A stretch of DNA of 8,570 bases, taken from the NCBI GenBank assembly GCA_027012915.1, contig JALUYN010000563.1, positions 1-8,570 on the forward strand, written 5' to 3'. The translations under genes were made by a program, and so were the position numbers. The stretch is from Cellvibrionaceae bacterium (GTDB lineage Bacteria; Pseudomonadota; Gammaproteobacteria; Pseudomonadales; Cellvibrionaceae). Of this stretch, positions 1-7,214 are shown piece by piece. Position 1 is the stretch's first letter. Every line of letters starts with the position of its first letter. The notes below the pieces were generated by a model. It ran no database searches. It had not been told where the DNA came from and saw nothing but the letters and a program-made list of their open reading frames with translations.

Positions 1-395
<395 letters not shown>

Positions 396-398
396 AAT

Positions 399-427
399 TT
401 TTCCTATACCGCATCAACCGCTATAAT
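399..427 (+). promoter_or_regulatory. Candidate sigma70 promoter for rsmD
   Basis: A perfect -10 box TATAAT lies at 422-427. A weak -35 (TTTTCC, 399-404) sits 17 bp upstream. Transcription would start near 434, giving a leader of about 30 nt before the TTG start of rsmD. The -35 part overlaps the ribosome binding site region of the divergent gene. Confidence 0.45.
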
Positions 428-465
428 CTGGCGCGCATCCTACCATACCTGCAAGAGACTTGAGA

Positions 466-1059
466 TTGAAAAAGCGTGCTCCCCGGAAATCCCCATCGAC
501 CGCCCCAAGCTTGCGTATCATTGGCGGCCAGTGGCGAGGACGCAAACTCGGATTCGCCGAGGTGGACGGCCTGCGCCCCACGGGTGATCGTATTCGCGAA
601 ACCCTGTTTAACTGGCTCCAACCCCACCTCCCAGGAGCACGATGCCTGGATTTGTTCAGCGGTTCAGGGGCTCTCGGGTTTGAAACGCTGTCACGAGGTG
701 CCGCCAACGCGACACTTCTCGAAAAACATCCCAAGGCGGCGCTCGCAATTCAGGAGAACCTGAAACTTTTAGGAGGTGAACAGCACGGGCGAGTGTTGAA
801 TGCCGATGCACTGGATCACCTCTCCCAAGAAGCGCCGTCGCAATACGATATCGTCTTTATGGACCCACCCTTTGCCGCCGAGCTGTGGCAGAGAGCTATT
901 GACGCACTGGAGCAACACCACTGGCTGAGTGACGATGCCGCCATCTATATCGAAACATCCAGAAACCACCCTCTGACGGTGCCGGAGAACTGGCACTTGC
1001 ATCGCCAGAAGGACTCCGGCGAAGTCAGCTATTACCTGTTCTACCGCACGCCCAAATAA
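466..1059 (+). CDS. rsmD: 16S rRNA (guanine(966)-N2)-methyltransferase RsmD
   Basis: RsmD methylates the exocyclic amine of G966 in 16S rRNA, using S-adenosylmethionine, during small-subunit assembly. The 197-residue protein has the family signature LRIIGGQWRGRKL near residues 16-28, RPTGDRIRETLFNWL at 37-51, the SAM-binding loop DLFSGSGALGFE at 62-73, and the catalytic motif DPPF at 133-136. Its length is typical. There is no ATG at the front of the frame, because a stop at 424-426 limits the choice. The candidates are TTG at 460 and TTG at 466. The GAG at 455-457 is 8 nt from 466 but only 2 nt from 460, so I chose 466; 460 would add two residues. The first residues are basic, as is usual. 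It is divergent from the probable ftsY and lies 84 bp before coaD. Confidence 0.95.
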   Translation: MKKRAPRKSPSTAPSLRIIGGQWRGRKLGFAEVDGLRPTGDRIRETLFNWLQPHLPGARCLDLFSGSGALGFETLSRGAANATLLEKHPKAALAIQENLKLLGGEQHGRVLNADALDHLSQEAPSQYDIVFMDPPFAAELWQRAIDALEQHHWLSDDAAIYIETSRNHPLTVPENWHLHRQKDSGEVSYYLFYRTPK

Positions 1060-1079
1060 CCTGGGTGGCGAGATAGATT

Positions 1080-1108
1080 TTGTACTTGTCGCCTAATTTG
1101 TTTACTAT
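1080..1108 (+). promoter_or_regulatory. Candidate promoter for coaD
   Basis: TTGTAC (1080-1085) and TACTAT (1103-1108) are separated by exactly 17 bp in the 84-bp gap before coaD. The hexamers match the sigma70 consensus at 3 and 4 of 6 positions, so this is a modest match. coaD could also be read through from rsmD, since no terminator is visible between them. Confidence 0.3.
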
Positions 1109-1134
1109 CGCGGCCCTGTTTAGTGACAGATTGA

Positions 1135-1623
<489 letters not shown>

Positions 1624-1642
1624 GTGAACTGGCTGACACGCT

Positions 1643-1681
1643 GACATTAAAAAAGGGTGCATAGCACCCTTTTTTAATGTC
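1643..1681. terminator. Bidirectional intrinsic terminator between coaD and the leftward small gene
   Basis: GACATTAAAAAAGGGTGC (1643-1660) is perfectly mirrored by 1664-1681 around the 3-nt loop ATA. The GC-rich core GGGTGC/GCACCC is flanked by a run of six A on one side and six T on the other. It can therefore act on coaD transcripts and on the convergent leftward transcripts. Confidence 0.9.
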
Positions 1682-1714
1682 TTACCTCTTTGAGAGGCTA
1701 ATCAACGCGTTAGA

Positions 1715-2038
1715 TTATTCATCCATATTATCGCGCTTGTAACCTTCCCCAACACAACCCAGGCAGCGGGTGAACGCCGACTCAGCCGGACCGATCACCA
1801 GAGTATCAGCCGCCTGACCAGCATTTCCGGAAAGCAGAGAAAAAGGCGAAGACACTAGCCACAGAGCACCACCCACAACAGTGGTGGCAATCATTACCGG
1901 ACGAATCACCAGTGCATCGGTAGTCATAGCCAGAGCAGAGGGATCCTCTTCAACCTGCCCCACAGCCCAACTCCACTGGCTGACCGACATGCAAGTCACC
2001 AGAGCCATCAGGCGGACCATCGTTCCCAGATGTTTCAT
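1715..2038 (-). CDS. Small exported membrane protein of unknown function (107 aa)
   Basis: I do not recognise a characterised family. The start at 2038 has a strong ribosome binding site (AGGAGA, about 6 nt upstream). Residues 1-25 look like a Sec signal peptide: a basic N-terminus, a hydrophobic core, and a likely cleavage after S-W-A at 25. A second hydrophobic stretch at about 48-69 (IATTVVGGALWLVSSPFSLL) may be a membrane helix or hairpin. It is flanked by two similar short motifs, DALVIRP (41-47) and DTLVIGP (78-84). The tail has a Cys pair, C92-x2-C95, in RCLGC, then acidic and basic residues. The mature part should be periplasmic or inner-membrane. It lies 93 bp after mutM and has its own candidate promoter. 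It may belong to the poorly described 100-residue proteins sometimes labelled 'multidrug transporter', but nothing here supports that function. Confidence 0.82.
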   Translation of the reverse strand: MKHLGTMVRLMALVTCMSVSQWSWAVGQVEEDPSALAMTTDALVIRPVMIATTVVGGALWLVSSPFSLLSGNAGQAADTLVIGPAESAFTRCLGCVGEGYKRDNMDE

Positions 2039-2078
2039 AGTATTCTCCTAAATCCATGCAAAATGTAATCTTGGCATC

Positions 2079-2108
2079 ATTGTAGCGCCATTATTCACAA
2101 GAATAGAA
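2079..2108 (-). promoter_or_regulatory. Candidate promoter for the small exported protein gene
   Basis: On the minus strand a good -10 box, TACAAT (2084-2079), lies 18 bp after a weak -35, TTCTAT (2108-2103). It would give a leader of about 35 nt before the ATG at 2038. Confidence 0.3.
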
Positions 2109-2128
2109 CACTATTGGGAAGAATAGTG
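2109..2128. other. Small inverted repeat just after mutM
   Basis: CACTATT (2109-2115) and AATAGTG (2122-2128) form a perfect 7-bp stem with a 6-nt loop, starting 4 nt beyond the mutM stop. The stem has few G/C pairs and no clean T-run follows on the minus strand. It could be a weak terminator or attenuator for mutM transcripts, or an operator next to the following promoter. Confidence 0.35.
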
Positions 2129-2131
2129 CCG

Positions 2132-2947
2132 CTATTTCTGGCATTGCGGACAATAAACCGTGGATCGCTGCCCCAGCCGTATCTCTTTGAGAACTGCGTC
2201 ACACTGGGCACAGGGCTCGCCGCCCCGACCATAAACCAGCAACTCCTGTTTAAAGTAGCCCGGCTTACCATCACCACCAACAAAATCCTTTAGCGTAGTG
2301 CCACCCTGGGCAATGGCCTTCTCCAGAACCAGCTTAACCTCATCGGCAAGACGCAGGTAAGCTTTTCGTGTCACCTTGCCCGCTGCTTTTGTGGGGCGAA
2401 TTCCAGCCTTGAACAGTGCTTCATTGGCATAGATATTACCGACACCCACCACGACGCGGCTGTCCATTAAAAACTGTTTGATAGCCTGAGATCTCTTGCG
2501 CGAACGCTGAAACATGTACTCGCCATCAAATTCATCGCTTAGCGGTTCCGGCCCCAGATGAGACAGTAGCTCATGATCCTGCGGATCATTGCCAGCCCAC
2601 AAAACGGCACCAAAGCGCCGTGGATCATTTAACCGCAGAGTCGCGCCGTTGACGAACGTCAGATCTACATGGTCGTGTTTGCCCACCGCCTCTGTCGCCT
2701 TCACCACTCGCAAACTACCAGACATGCCAAGGTGCATTAGCAATGTTCCAGCTTTGAAGCGCAACAACAGATACTTGCCGCGCCGTCCCACCTCCAATAT
2801 CTCTTGCCCCTGCAATAGCGACTGAAGATCTTTTGGTACAGGCCAGCGCAGGCTGCCATTGCGCACAGTAACACGCTCCAGCTGCTGTTCGATGATGTGG
2901 GGCTCTATGCCTCGACGGGTTGTTTCAACTTCAGGTAGCTCGGGCAT
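2132..2947 (-). CDS. mutM: Formamidopyrimidine-DNA glycosylase MutM (Fpg)
   Basis: Fpg removes oxidised purines such as 8-oxoguanine and formamidopyrimidines from DNA, and cleaves the abasic site by beta,delta-elimination. The start at 2947 gives the characteristic [14 protein letters not shown]-terminus, in which Pro2 becomes the catalytic N-terminal residue after Met removal and Glu3 assists. Lys58 lies in GRRGKYLL, followed by HLGMSG at 72-77. The DPRRFG motif and the helix-two-turn-helix segment [13 protein letters not shown] are present. A C-terminal zinc finger has Cys246-x2-Cys249-x16-Cys266-x2-Cys269 with the conserved Arg261 in its loop. At 271 residues it matches the usual length. 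AGGGAG lies just before the ATG. An extension of the frame to 3049 runs through the upstream gene and is not coding. The gene follows the dehalogenase by 19 bp, so the two are probably cotranscribed. Confidence 0.97.
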   Translation of the reverse strand: MPELPEVETTRRGIEPHIIEQQLERVTVRNGSLRWPVPKDLQSLLQGQEILEVGRRGKYLLLRFKAGTLLMHLGMSGSLRVVKATEAVGKHDHVDLTFVNGATLRLNDPRRFGAVLWAGNDPQDHELLSHLGPEPLSDEFDGEYMFQRSRKRSQAIKQFLMDSRVVVGVGNIYANEALFKAGIRPTKAAGKVTRKAYLRLADEVKLVLEKAIAQGGTTLKDFVGGDGKPGYFKQELLVYGRGGEPCAQCDAVLKEIRLGQRSTVYCPQCQK

Positions 2948-2966
2948 AGATCTCCCTACTGTCTCC

Positions 2967-3881
2967 TTATAATGGATTTGCCTGGATAAATTCAGCGACG
3001 ACCTGAGCAAGAATCTCGCCCTGATCTTCCTGCAGGAAGTGACCGCCATTGACGATAGTCGTGTGATTCTGACCCTTAGTCCCCGGAATCAGCTTTTGCA
3101 TTAACTTGTCGCCACCAGCGGTTATCGGATCAGAGTCACTGAACGCTGTCAGAAACGGCTTGCTCCACTGGCTCAGCACGCCCCAGGCCGCGCGATTGGC
3201 GTCTGCCGCCGGATTATCCGGAGTCACGGGTACCAGAGTCGGAAACTGACGCGCGCCCTCTTTGTAGCTTTCGTCCGGGTAAGGCGCGTCGTAGGCAGCA
3301 ATCACTGCCGCATCCAGTTCCGTCGTAGTCGCACCCTTGATAATGCCACCACAAGGAAACTCGGGAACTTCTTGGGAAAACTTCTTCCAATTGTTGAACG
3401 CTTCACCCGGATCGTGATCACCGGTAGGCAACATAGTGTTAGCGGCCACTACTCGAGCAAAGCACTCTGCGTGCTCTGCCACCAGACGCAAGCCAATAAG
3501 ACCGCCCCAGTCCTGACATACCAAGGTAACCTGCTGCAGATCGAGTTGATCGATCAGCGCCTCGCGCATCCAGTCAACGTGACGCTGATAGGTGTAATCG
3601 CTACGCTGGCTCGGCTTATCTGAACGCCCAAAGCCTACCAAGTCTGGAGCTATGACGCGATATCCGGCCTCCACCAGCACCGGAATCATCTTGCGATATA
3701 GATAGCTCCACGAGGGCTCACCGTGCATCAACAACACAATTTCACCAGACTTGGGGCCCTCATCAAGATAGTGGACCCGCAATTGTCCACCTTCGCTGTC
3801 ATCCACCATCAGGTAGTTAGGCGCAAAGGAATAACCGGGCAGGTTCTCGAAACAGGCGTCGGGGGTACGTAAGGCTTCCAT
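2967..3881 (-). CDS. Haloalkane dehalogenase, subfamily I (DhlA-like alpha/beta hydrolase)
   Basis: These enzymes cleave carbon-halogen bonds in haloalkanes hydrolytically, giving an alcohol, halide and a proton. The 304-residue protein resembles Xanthobacter DhlA throughout. It starts MEALRTPD (DhlA: MINAIRTPD), then has [15 protein letters not shown] at 53-67 and [12 protein letters not shown] at 79-90. The nucleophile motif QDWGG places Asp124 and Trp125 at exactly the DhlA positions. Trp165 in the cap is the likely second halide-binding Trp. Asp251 in SDSDP is the likely acid, and His281 in GGHFLQE the catalytic base. The catalytic set is therefore complete. I chose the ATG at 3881, which has GGAG 6 nt upstream (3891-3888) and matches DhlA; an ATG at 3893 would add four residues with poor support. 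It may act on natural halogenated compounds, or be a general hydrolase of this fold; the substrate is not readable from sequence. It heads a leftward unit with mutM. Confidence 0.9.
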   Translation of the reverse strand: MEALRTPDACFENLPGYSFAPNYLMVDDSEGGQLRVHYLDEGPKSGEIVLLMHGEPSWSYLYRKMIPVLVEAGYRVIAPDLVGFGRSDKPSQRSDYTYQRHVDWMREALIDQLDLQQVTLVCQDWGGLIGLRLVAEHAECFARVVAANTMLPTGDHDPGEAFNNWKKFSQEVPEFPCGGIIKGATTTELDAAVIAAYDAPYPDESYKEGARQFPTLVPVTPDNPAADANRAAWGVLSQWSKPFLTAFSDSDPITAGGDKLMQKLIPGTKGQNHTTIVNGGHFLQEDQGEILAQVVAEFIQANPL

Positions 3882-3941
3882 CACTCTCTCCATCTTTATT
3901 TTGTCTTGAGCTAACGATCATCGCGCGACTTTGGTATCGCG

Positions 3942-3971
3942 TCTATAGTTCGACAACCAATTTTGTAGCAA
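3942..3971 (-). promoter_or_regulatory. Candidate promoter for the dehalogenase-mutM unit
   Basis: On the minus strand TTGCTA (3971-3966) and TATAGA (3947-3942) are separated by 18 bp. Each hexamer matches the sigma70 consensus at 4 of 6 positions. The -35 overlaps the first half-site of the TTGTAG repeat cluster, as expected for a regulated promoter. The leader would be about 55 nt. Confidence 0.35.
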
Positions 3972-3988
3972 TCACTACAAATTGTAGT
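3962..3988. promoter_or_regulatory. Operator-like palindrome cluster (three alternating TTGTAG half-sites)
   Basis: TTTGTAG (3962-3968), CTACAAA (3975-3981) and TTGTAGT (3982-3988) are three copies of one half-site in alternating orientation. The last two form the 15-bp palindrome ACTACAAATTGTAGT (3974-3988). The first two form a 7-bp inverted repeat with 6 nt between. The cluster lies about 80-110 bp upstream of the dehalogenase start, at its candidate promoter. Such symmetry is typical of a dimeric regulator site; which regulator is unknown. Confidence 0.5.
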
Positions 3989-4040
3989 AAAAAGACTCCG
4001 AGTTTTATAGATTCCGCCCACTGTCCCATATTTCGGGCAC

Positions 4041-4068
4041 AAAAAAACCCGGCTATTGCCGGGTTTTT
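4041..4068. terminator. Intrinsic terminator after rpmG
   Basis: The arms AAAAACCCGGC (4043-4053) and GCCGGGTTTTT (4058-4068) are a perfect 11-bp inverted repeat with the loop TATT. On the minus strand the GC-rich stem is followed by seven T, so it terminates rpmB-rpmG transcripts 22 nt after the rpmG stop. It also has a T-run in the other direction. It separates the ribosomal operon from the dehalogenase unit. Confidence 0.9.
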
Positions 4069-4090
4069 CGAGGCCAAAAAAGTAAGTGTC

Positions 4091-4258
4091 TTACTTAATT
4101 TTGCCTTCTTTATACATCACATGCTTTCGAGCAACGGGATCGTACTTTTTGATCTCCATTTTTTCTGGCATGTTGCGCTTGTTCTTGTCAGTGGTGTAGA
4201 AGTGACCAGTACCAGCGCTGGAATTCAAACGGATTTTCTCACGTGCACCTTTAGCCAT
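4091..4258 (-). CDS. rpmG: Large-subunit ribosomal protein bL33
   Basis: bL33 is a small protein of the 50S subunit near the tRNA exit site. The 55-residue product begins [20 protein letters not shown] and ends YKEGKIK, closely matching Escherichia coli L33 (as I remember it) in length and sequence. It has no Cys at all, so it is the zinc-independent (C-minus) form. AAGGAG at 4271-4266 overlaps the rpmB stop codon, and the two genes are 11 nt apart. They are one transcription unit, probably translationally coupled. The gene is followed by the terminator at 4041-4068. Confidence 0.97.
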   Translation of the reverse strand: MAKGAREKIRLNSSAGTGHFYTTDKNKRNMPEKMEIKKYDPVARKHVMYKEGKIK

Positions 4259-4269
4259 GATTCAACTCC

Positions 4270-4506
4270 TTATACTTTTTCGCCGCGAGCGCGGATTTCA
4301 GACAGAACGGTTTCGATACCTTTCTTGTCAATAATGCGCATGCCTTTAGAAGAAACACGCAGCTTTACGAAACGTTTTTCAGACTCAACCCAAAAACGGT
4401 GAGAGTGCAGGTTTGGCAAAAAACGACGCTTAGTGTGGTTTTTTGCGTGAGAAACGTTGTTACCAGTTACCGGGCGCTTACCCGTAACTTGACATACCTT
4501 GGACAT
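4270..4506 (-). CDS. rpmB: Large-subunit ribosomal protein bL28
   Basis: bL28 is a basic protein of the 50S subunit needed for proper subunit assembly. The 78-residue product starts [20 protein letters not shown] and contains the family stretch [38 protein letters not shown], here interrupted only by the reading break: the first conserved part is [13 protein letters not shown], the second [14 protein letters not shown]. Length equals the usual gammaproteobacterial form. GAGG lies about 8 nt before the ATG. It is the first gene of rpmB-rpmG, downstream of a strong candidate promoter (4651-4679) and a leader of roughly 140 nt. Confidence 0.97.
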   Translation of the reverse strand: MSKVCQVTGKRPVTGNNVSHAKNHTKRRFLPNLHSHRFWVESEKRFVKLRVSSKGMRIIDKKGIETVLSEIRARGEKV

Positions 4507-4574
4507 CTGTTCGCCTCATTTTACCGGTCATCGCCTACCGCTGAGGAGACGAATCATAAATCTTGATTTTCCTG

Positions 4575-4641
4575 TCTGAGCCACCTTGTGCGCTGCGCTA
4601 AAGCAGGCTTTCGAACAAAAAATAGTCGAGCAGGTCTCAGA
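4575..4641 (-). promoter_or_regulatory. Possible structured leader of the rpmB-rpmG mRNA
   Basis: In the leader RNA read on the minus strand, TCTGAGACC (4641-4633) can pair with GGT-GG-CTCAGA (4585-4575): 6 bp, a 2-nt bulge, then 3 bp. Inside it AAAG and CTTT flank a 4-nt loop (CCTG). Such an element could serve feedback control by a ribosomal protein. I do not recognise a named motif, and pairing of this extent can occur by chance. Confidence 0.25.
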
Positions 4642-4650
4642 GAGCGGCGT

Positions 4651-4679
4651 TTTATACCAGAACACCTGGGCAATAGCAA
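4651..4679 (-). promoter_or_regulatory. Strong candidate sigma70 promoter for rpmB-rpmG
   Basis: On the minus strand TTGCTA (4679-4674) and TATAAA (4656-4651) are 17 bp apart. A TG one base before the -10 (TGGTATAAA) gives an extended -10. Transcription would start near 4644. The promoter is in the gap after radC, so rpmB-rpmG can be expressed independently of radC. Confidence 0.65.
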
Positions 4680-4740
4680 ATTTATCTGTCGATTTGCCGC
4701 TTTTTTTCGCCAATTGACGAAAATACCAGCACCCTTACCG

Positions 4741-5415
4741 CTAAATCAGGCCACGCTCCGCAAAAGAAGTAACCGCGCCTTCGCCGACAATCATATGATC
4801 CAACACACGGATTTCCACCAGCCCCAGAGCATCCTGCAAGCGTTGAGTGATGTGTCGGTCTTGCTGGCTCGGCTCGGCCACGCCAGACGGGTGATTGTGA
4901 GCAAAAATAACGGCGGCGGCATTGGCATCCAGCGCCTGCCGAACCACTTCCCGGGGATAAACGCTGGCGCCGTCGATGGTGCCGTTAAACAATTCGCAAT
5001 ACTTGATCAAACGATGCTGTGCATCAAGCAACAACATTGCAAAAACCTCGTGACTACGGTGGCGCAGCTGGCGCTGCAAATAGTCCTTTACCAACTGAGG
5101 ACGGGTAAAGGCCTCCTCGCGAACCAGAACTTCTGAAAGATGCCGTCGCCCCATCTCCAGAGTTGCTTGCAACTGCGCATATGTAGCCGGCCCCAAGCCT
5201 ACAGCGGCGCAGAAATTCTCCTGGCTCGCCTCAAGAATACTGCGCAAAGAACCAAACTGGTCGAGCAGTTCACGAGCCAGATCCACGGCACTGCGCCCTG
5301 CAGATCCAGTGCGAAGAAATATCGCCAACAGTTCGGCGTCTGATAGCACCGCAGCACCTTCGGCCAGTAATCGTTCACGGGGCCGCTCACCCGCTGGCCA
5401 GTCCTTGATTGCCAT
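4741..5415 (-). CDS. radC: RadC family JAB/MPN-domain protein
   Basis: This is the 224-residue RadC (UPF0758) form. The N-terminal part, about residues 1-90, starts [16 protein letters not shown] and has the helix-hairpin-helix-like segment around [14 protein letters not shown] (70-83). The C-terminal JAB1/MPN metalloprotease-like domain has [16 protein letters not shown] at 143-158, His173 and His175 in HNHPSG, and Asp186 in PSQQD, a complete zinc-binding set. The name comes from an old mapping to a DNA-repair locus, and the true activity is unsettled. The start at 5415 has AGGG just upstream and matches the family N-terminus. Its position between rpmB and coaBC is the usual gammaproteobacterial order. 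It is divergent from the small gene at 5598. Confidence 0.95.
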   Translation of the reverse strand: MAIKDWPAGERPRERLLAEGAAVLSDAELLAIFLRTGSAGRSAVDLARELLDQFGSLRSILEASQENFCAAVGLGPATYAQLQATLEMGRRHLSEVLVREEAFTRPQLVKDYLQRQLRHRSHEVFAMLLLDAQHRLIKYCELFNGTIDGASVYPREVVRQALDANAAAVIFAHNHPSGVAEPSQQDRHITQRLQDALGLVEIRVLDHMIVGEGAVTSFAERGLI

Positions 5416-5597
5416 AACACCCTACCGTAAATAGCACCAGCTTATTTGTGCGTCACTGGAAAGAAGATCTTGTAACTTCAAGTCTGAGCACGCCGTTACA
5501 AAATATATGTGATCAGCCAACTCACAGTGTCCAGATAATTAAGGTAAGCGGCATCAGCAAAAGGTTTGATTCTCTGTGGGTTTTTCGAGGAGGTCAT

Positions 5598-5846
5598 ATG
5601 ACCAATTCGACGTCAACAGCGTCACTAACCCTGAGACTCATAGACGACTATTCTGCCGCGAGTGGTCATGTCACTTTCTACTCGGATTCTCGCGCACAGC
5701 GTTCACAAACTGATCGACGCCGTTCTATTAGCTTCACTCCTGACCGTCGCGGTCTGGGGGATCGCCGCAAAACCACTATGAGCTGGGATCAAGGCTATCA
5801 TTTTAAATCCGACACTGTGTCGCCTATCGACCTGCCCCGCAGCTGA
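5598..5846 (+). CDS. Small Arg-rich hypothetical protein (82 aa)
   Basis: I do not recognise the family. The ATG has an excellent ribosome binding site, GAGGAGG, at 5588-5594. An in-frame GTG at 5448 would add 50 residues but has none. The protein has no signal peptide or membrane helix. Its N-terminal third is Ser/Thr-rich (TNSTSTASLTLRLIDDYSAA). The centre carries two basic DRR blocks, TDRRRSI near 41-47 and PDRRGLGDRR near 52-61. The C-terminus is SPIDLPRS. Repeated DRR motifs occur in small soluble proteins of gammaproteobacteria, but I know of no assigned role. It sits between the divergent radC and coaBC, places where other species usually have no gene. It looks real from its start signals; codon use is not decisive. 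Confidence 0.65.
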   Translation: MTNSTSTASLTLRLIDDYSAASGHVTFYSDSRAQRSQTDRRRSISFTPDRRGLGDRRKTTMSWDQGYHFKSDTVSPIDLPRS

Positions 5847-5892
5847 GGTCACACCTACCACAAAATAGTCAACGTTAGTCAGCACTCACCAG

Positions 5893-5921
5893 TTTATTGT
5901 ACTGGTCGCCGATGGTATCTT
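5893..5921 (+). promoter_or_regulatory. Candidate promoter for coaBC
   Basis: TTTATT (5893-5898) and TATCTT (5916-5921) are 17 bp apart. A TG before the -10 (TGGTATCTT) makes it extended, which can compensate for the weak -35. The start site would be about 20 nt before the coaBC ATG. A short inverted repeat, ACCAG/CTGGT, overlaps the -35 region. Confidence 0.4.
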
Positions 5922-5949
5922 ATCGCCTTCCGATACAAGCAGGTGCGCC

Positions 5950-7149
5950 ATGAAGACGCTGACCAATAAACACATCCTCCTCGGCGTCACCGGGGGTATT
6001 GCCGCCTACAAGAGCGCAGAGCTGATTCGACGCTTGCAGGATCAGGGAGCATTGGTGCAAGTGGTCATGACGCCCGCAGCACAAGAGTTTATAACACCCC
6101 TGACTCTGCAAGCGCTGTCTGGCAATCCCGTACATACCGAACTGCTCAATCCAGAAGCTGAGGCCGGTATGGGCCACATTGAACTGGCGCGCTGGGCCGA
6201 CCTGATCTTAGTCGCTCCGGCCACCGCCGACTTTATCGCGCGCCTCGCTCAGGGCCAGGCCAACGATCTACTCACCACCTTGTGCTCGGCATCCCCCGCA
6301 CCCATCTGCATTGCCCCGGCAATGAATCAAGGCATGTGGGCCAACCAAGCCAATCTGGATAATATTCAACTGCTGCAGCAGCGGCAGGTTCGCTGCTTTG
6401 GCCCCGCCGATGGCTCCCAAGCCTGCGGAGATATAGGTCCAGGTCGCATGCTGGAAGCCGAACAGCTGGCGCAGTTGTGCAGTGAGCAATTTCAACCGGG
6501 CAGTCTCACAGGCAAGATCGTGACCATTACCGCGGGCCCAACGCGCGAAGCCATCGATCCCGTGCGCTATATCAGCAATCACAGCTCCGGCAAAATGGGC
6601 TACGCCATTGCCGAAGCGGCTCGGGATGCGGGTGCCGAGGTTATCTTGATAAGCGGCCCCTGCGCACTGGCCAAACCTGAGCGGTGTGAGGTGATTAGTG
6701 TCTCCAGCGCTCAGGAAATGTACGAGGCCAGCATGGCAGTGGTTGCCGATAGCGATATCTTTATTGCATCCGCCGCCGTCGCCGACTATCGGCCAGCCAG
6801 TATCGAAGAACAAAAAATCAAGAAAACCGGGCAAGATACCATGACCATTGAACTGGTTAAGAACCCAGACATAGTCACCGCCGTAGCCAACAGCCAAGAA
6901 CGCCCGTTTACGGTGGGCTTTGCTGCCGAAACCCAGGATGTGGTGGAATATGCACGCGGCAAGCTGCAGCGCAAAAATCTGGATCTGGTTGTGGCCAATG
7001 ATGTGTCACGTACCGACATCGGATTCAATAGCGATGACAACGCCGTAACCCTGGTCTGGCCCGACAGCTCGCAGGACTTGGTTTTGCAGAGCAAAGCACA
7101 GCTGGCGCGCGAGCTGGTGCAGCGCATCGCCGACGCGCTTCCAGAATAA
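5950..7149 (+). CDS. coaBC: Bifunctional phosphopantothenoylcysteine decarboxylase / phosphopantothenate-cysteine ligase
   Basis: CoaBC couples 4'-phosphopantothenate to cysteine using CTP, then decarboxylates the product to 4'-phosphopantetheine, two consecutive steps of coenzyme A synthesis. The 399-residue protein has both domains. The FMN-dependent decarboxylase (about 1-180) starts with LLGVTGGIAAYKS and has His76 in MGHIELARWAD, Asn126 in APAMN and Cys159 in ACGDIGPGRM. The synthetase (about 187-399) has ITAGPTREAIDPVRYISN with Asn210, SSGKMG, ADYRP, and Lys289 in KIKK. Asn210 and Lys289 fall at the same positions as in the Escherichia coli enzyme as I recall it. AGGTG lies 5 nt before the ATG. 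The usual next gene, dut, is missing. Confidence 0.97.
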   Translation: MKTLTNKHILLGVTGGIAAYKSAELIRRLQDQGALVQVVMTPAAQEFITPLTLQALSGNPVHTELLNPEAEAGMGHIELARWADLILVAPATADFIARLAQGQANDLLTTLCSASPAPICIAPAMNQGMWANQANLDNIQLLQQRQVRCFGPADGSQACGDIGPGRMLEAEQLAQLCSEQFQPGSLTGKIVTITAGPTREAIDPVRYISNHSSGKMGYAIAEAARDAGAEVILISGPCALAKPERCEVISVSSAQEMYEASMAVVADSDIFIASAAVADYRPASIEEQKIKKTGQDTMTIELVKNPDIVTAVANSQERPFTVGFAAETQDVVEYARGKLQRKNLDLVVANDVSRTDIGFNSDDNAVTLVWPDSSQDLVLQSKAQLARELVQRIADALPE

Positions 7150-7214
7150 CGCCAATAATCGATATCCTGGGCACCAGCTCCAGGCATTAACTACAGATAC
7201 AAAGGAAAGCCTCT

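Noticed and set aside
1685..1697. Second small hairpin CCTCT/AGAGG beside the coaD terminator
   Set aside because: It has 5 bp with a 3-nt loop and no T-run; the adjacent 18-bp inverted repeat already explains termination.
2948..3049. N-terminal extension of mutM to an ATG at 3049
   Set aside because: It overlaps the end of the dehalogenase gene in another frame, and Fpg needs the MPELPE start at 2947 for its catalytic N-terminal proline.
4704..4723. Hairpin TTTTCGCC/GACGAAAA after radC as a terminator
   Set aside because: The stem is A/T-rich with one wobble pair, and on the radC strand it is followed by A, not T, so it does not fit an intrinsic terminator.
4588..5136. 182-codon plus-strand open frame across the radC region
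   Set aside because: It is antisense to the well-supported radC and to the rpmB promoter region, has no recognisable domain, and is explained as a shadow.
5509..5527. CRP-like site TGTGA...TCACA upstream of the small Arg-rich gene
   Set aside because: The half-sites are 9 bp apart, whereas CRP/FNR-type sites need 6, so the geometry is wrong.
5448..5597. Upstream extension of the 82-residue protein from GTG 5448
   Set aside because: There is no ribosome binding site at the GTG, while ATG 5598 has GAGGAGG at good spacing.
6268..6897. 209-codon minus-strand open frame inside coaBC
   Set aside because: It lies wholly antisense to coaBC, whose motifs are intact along the full length; no independent start signal was seen.
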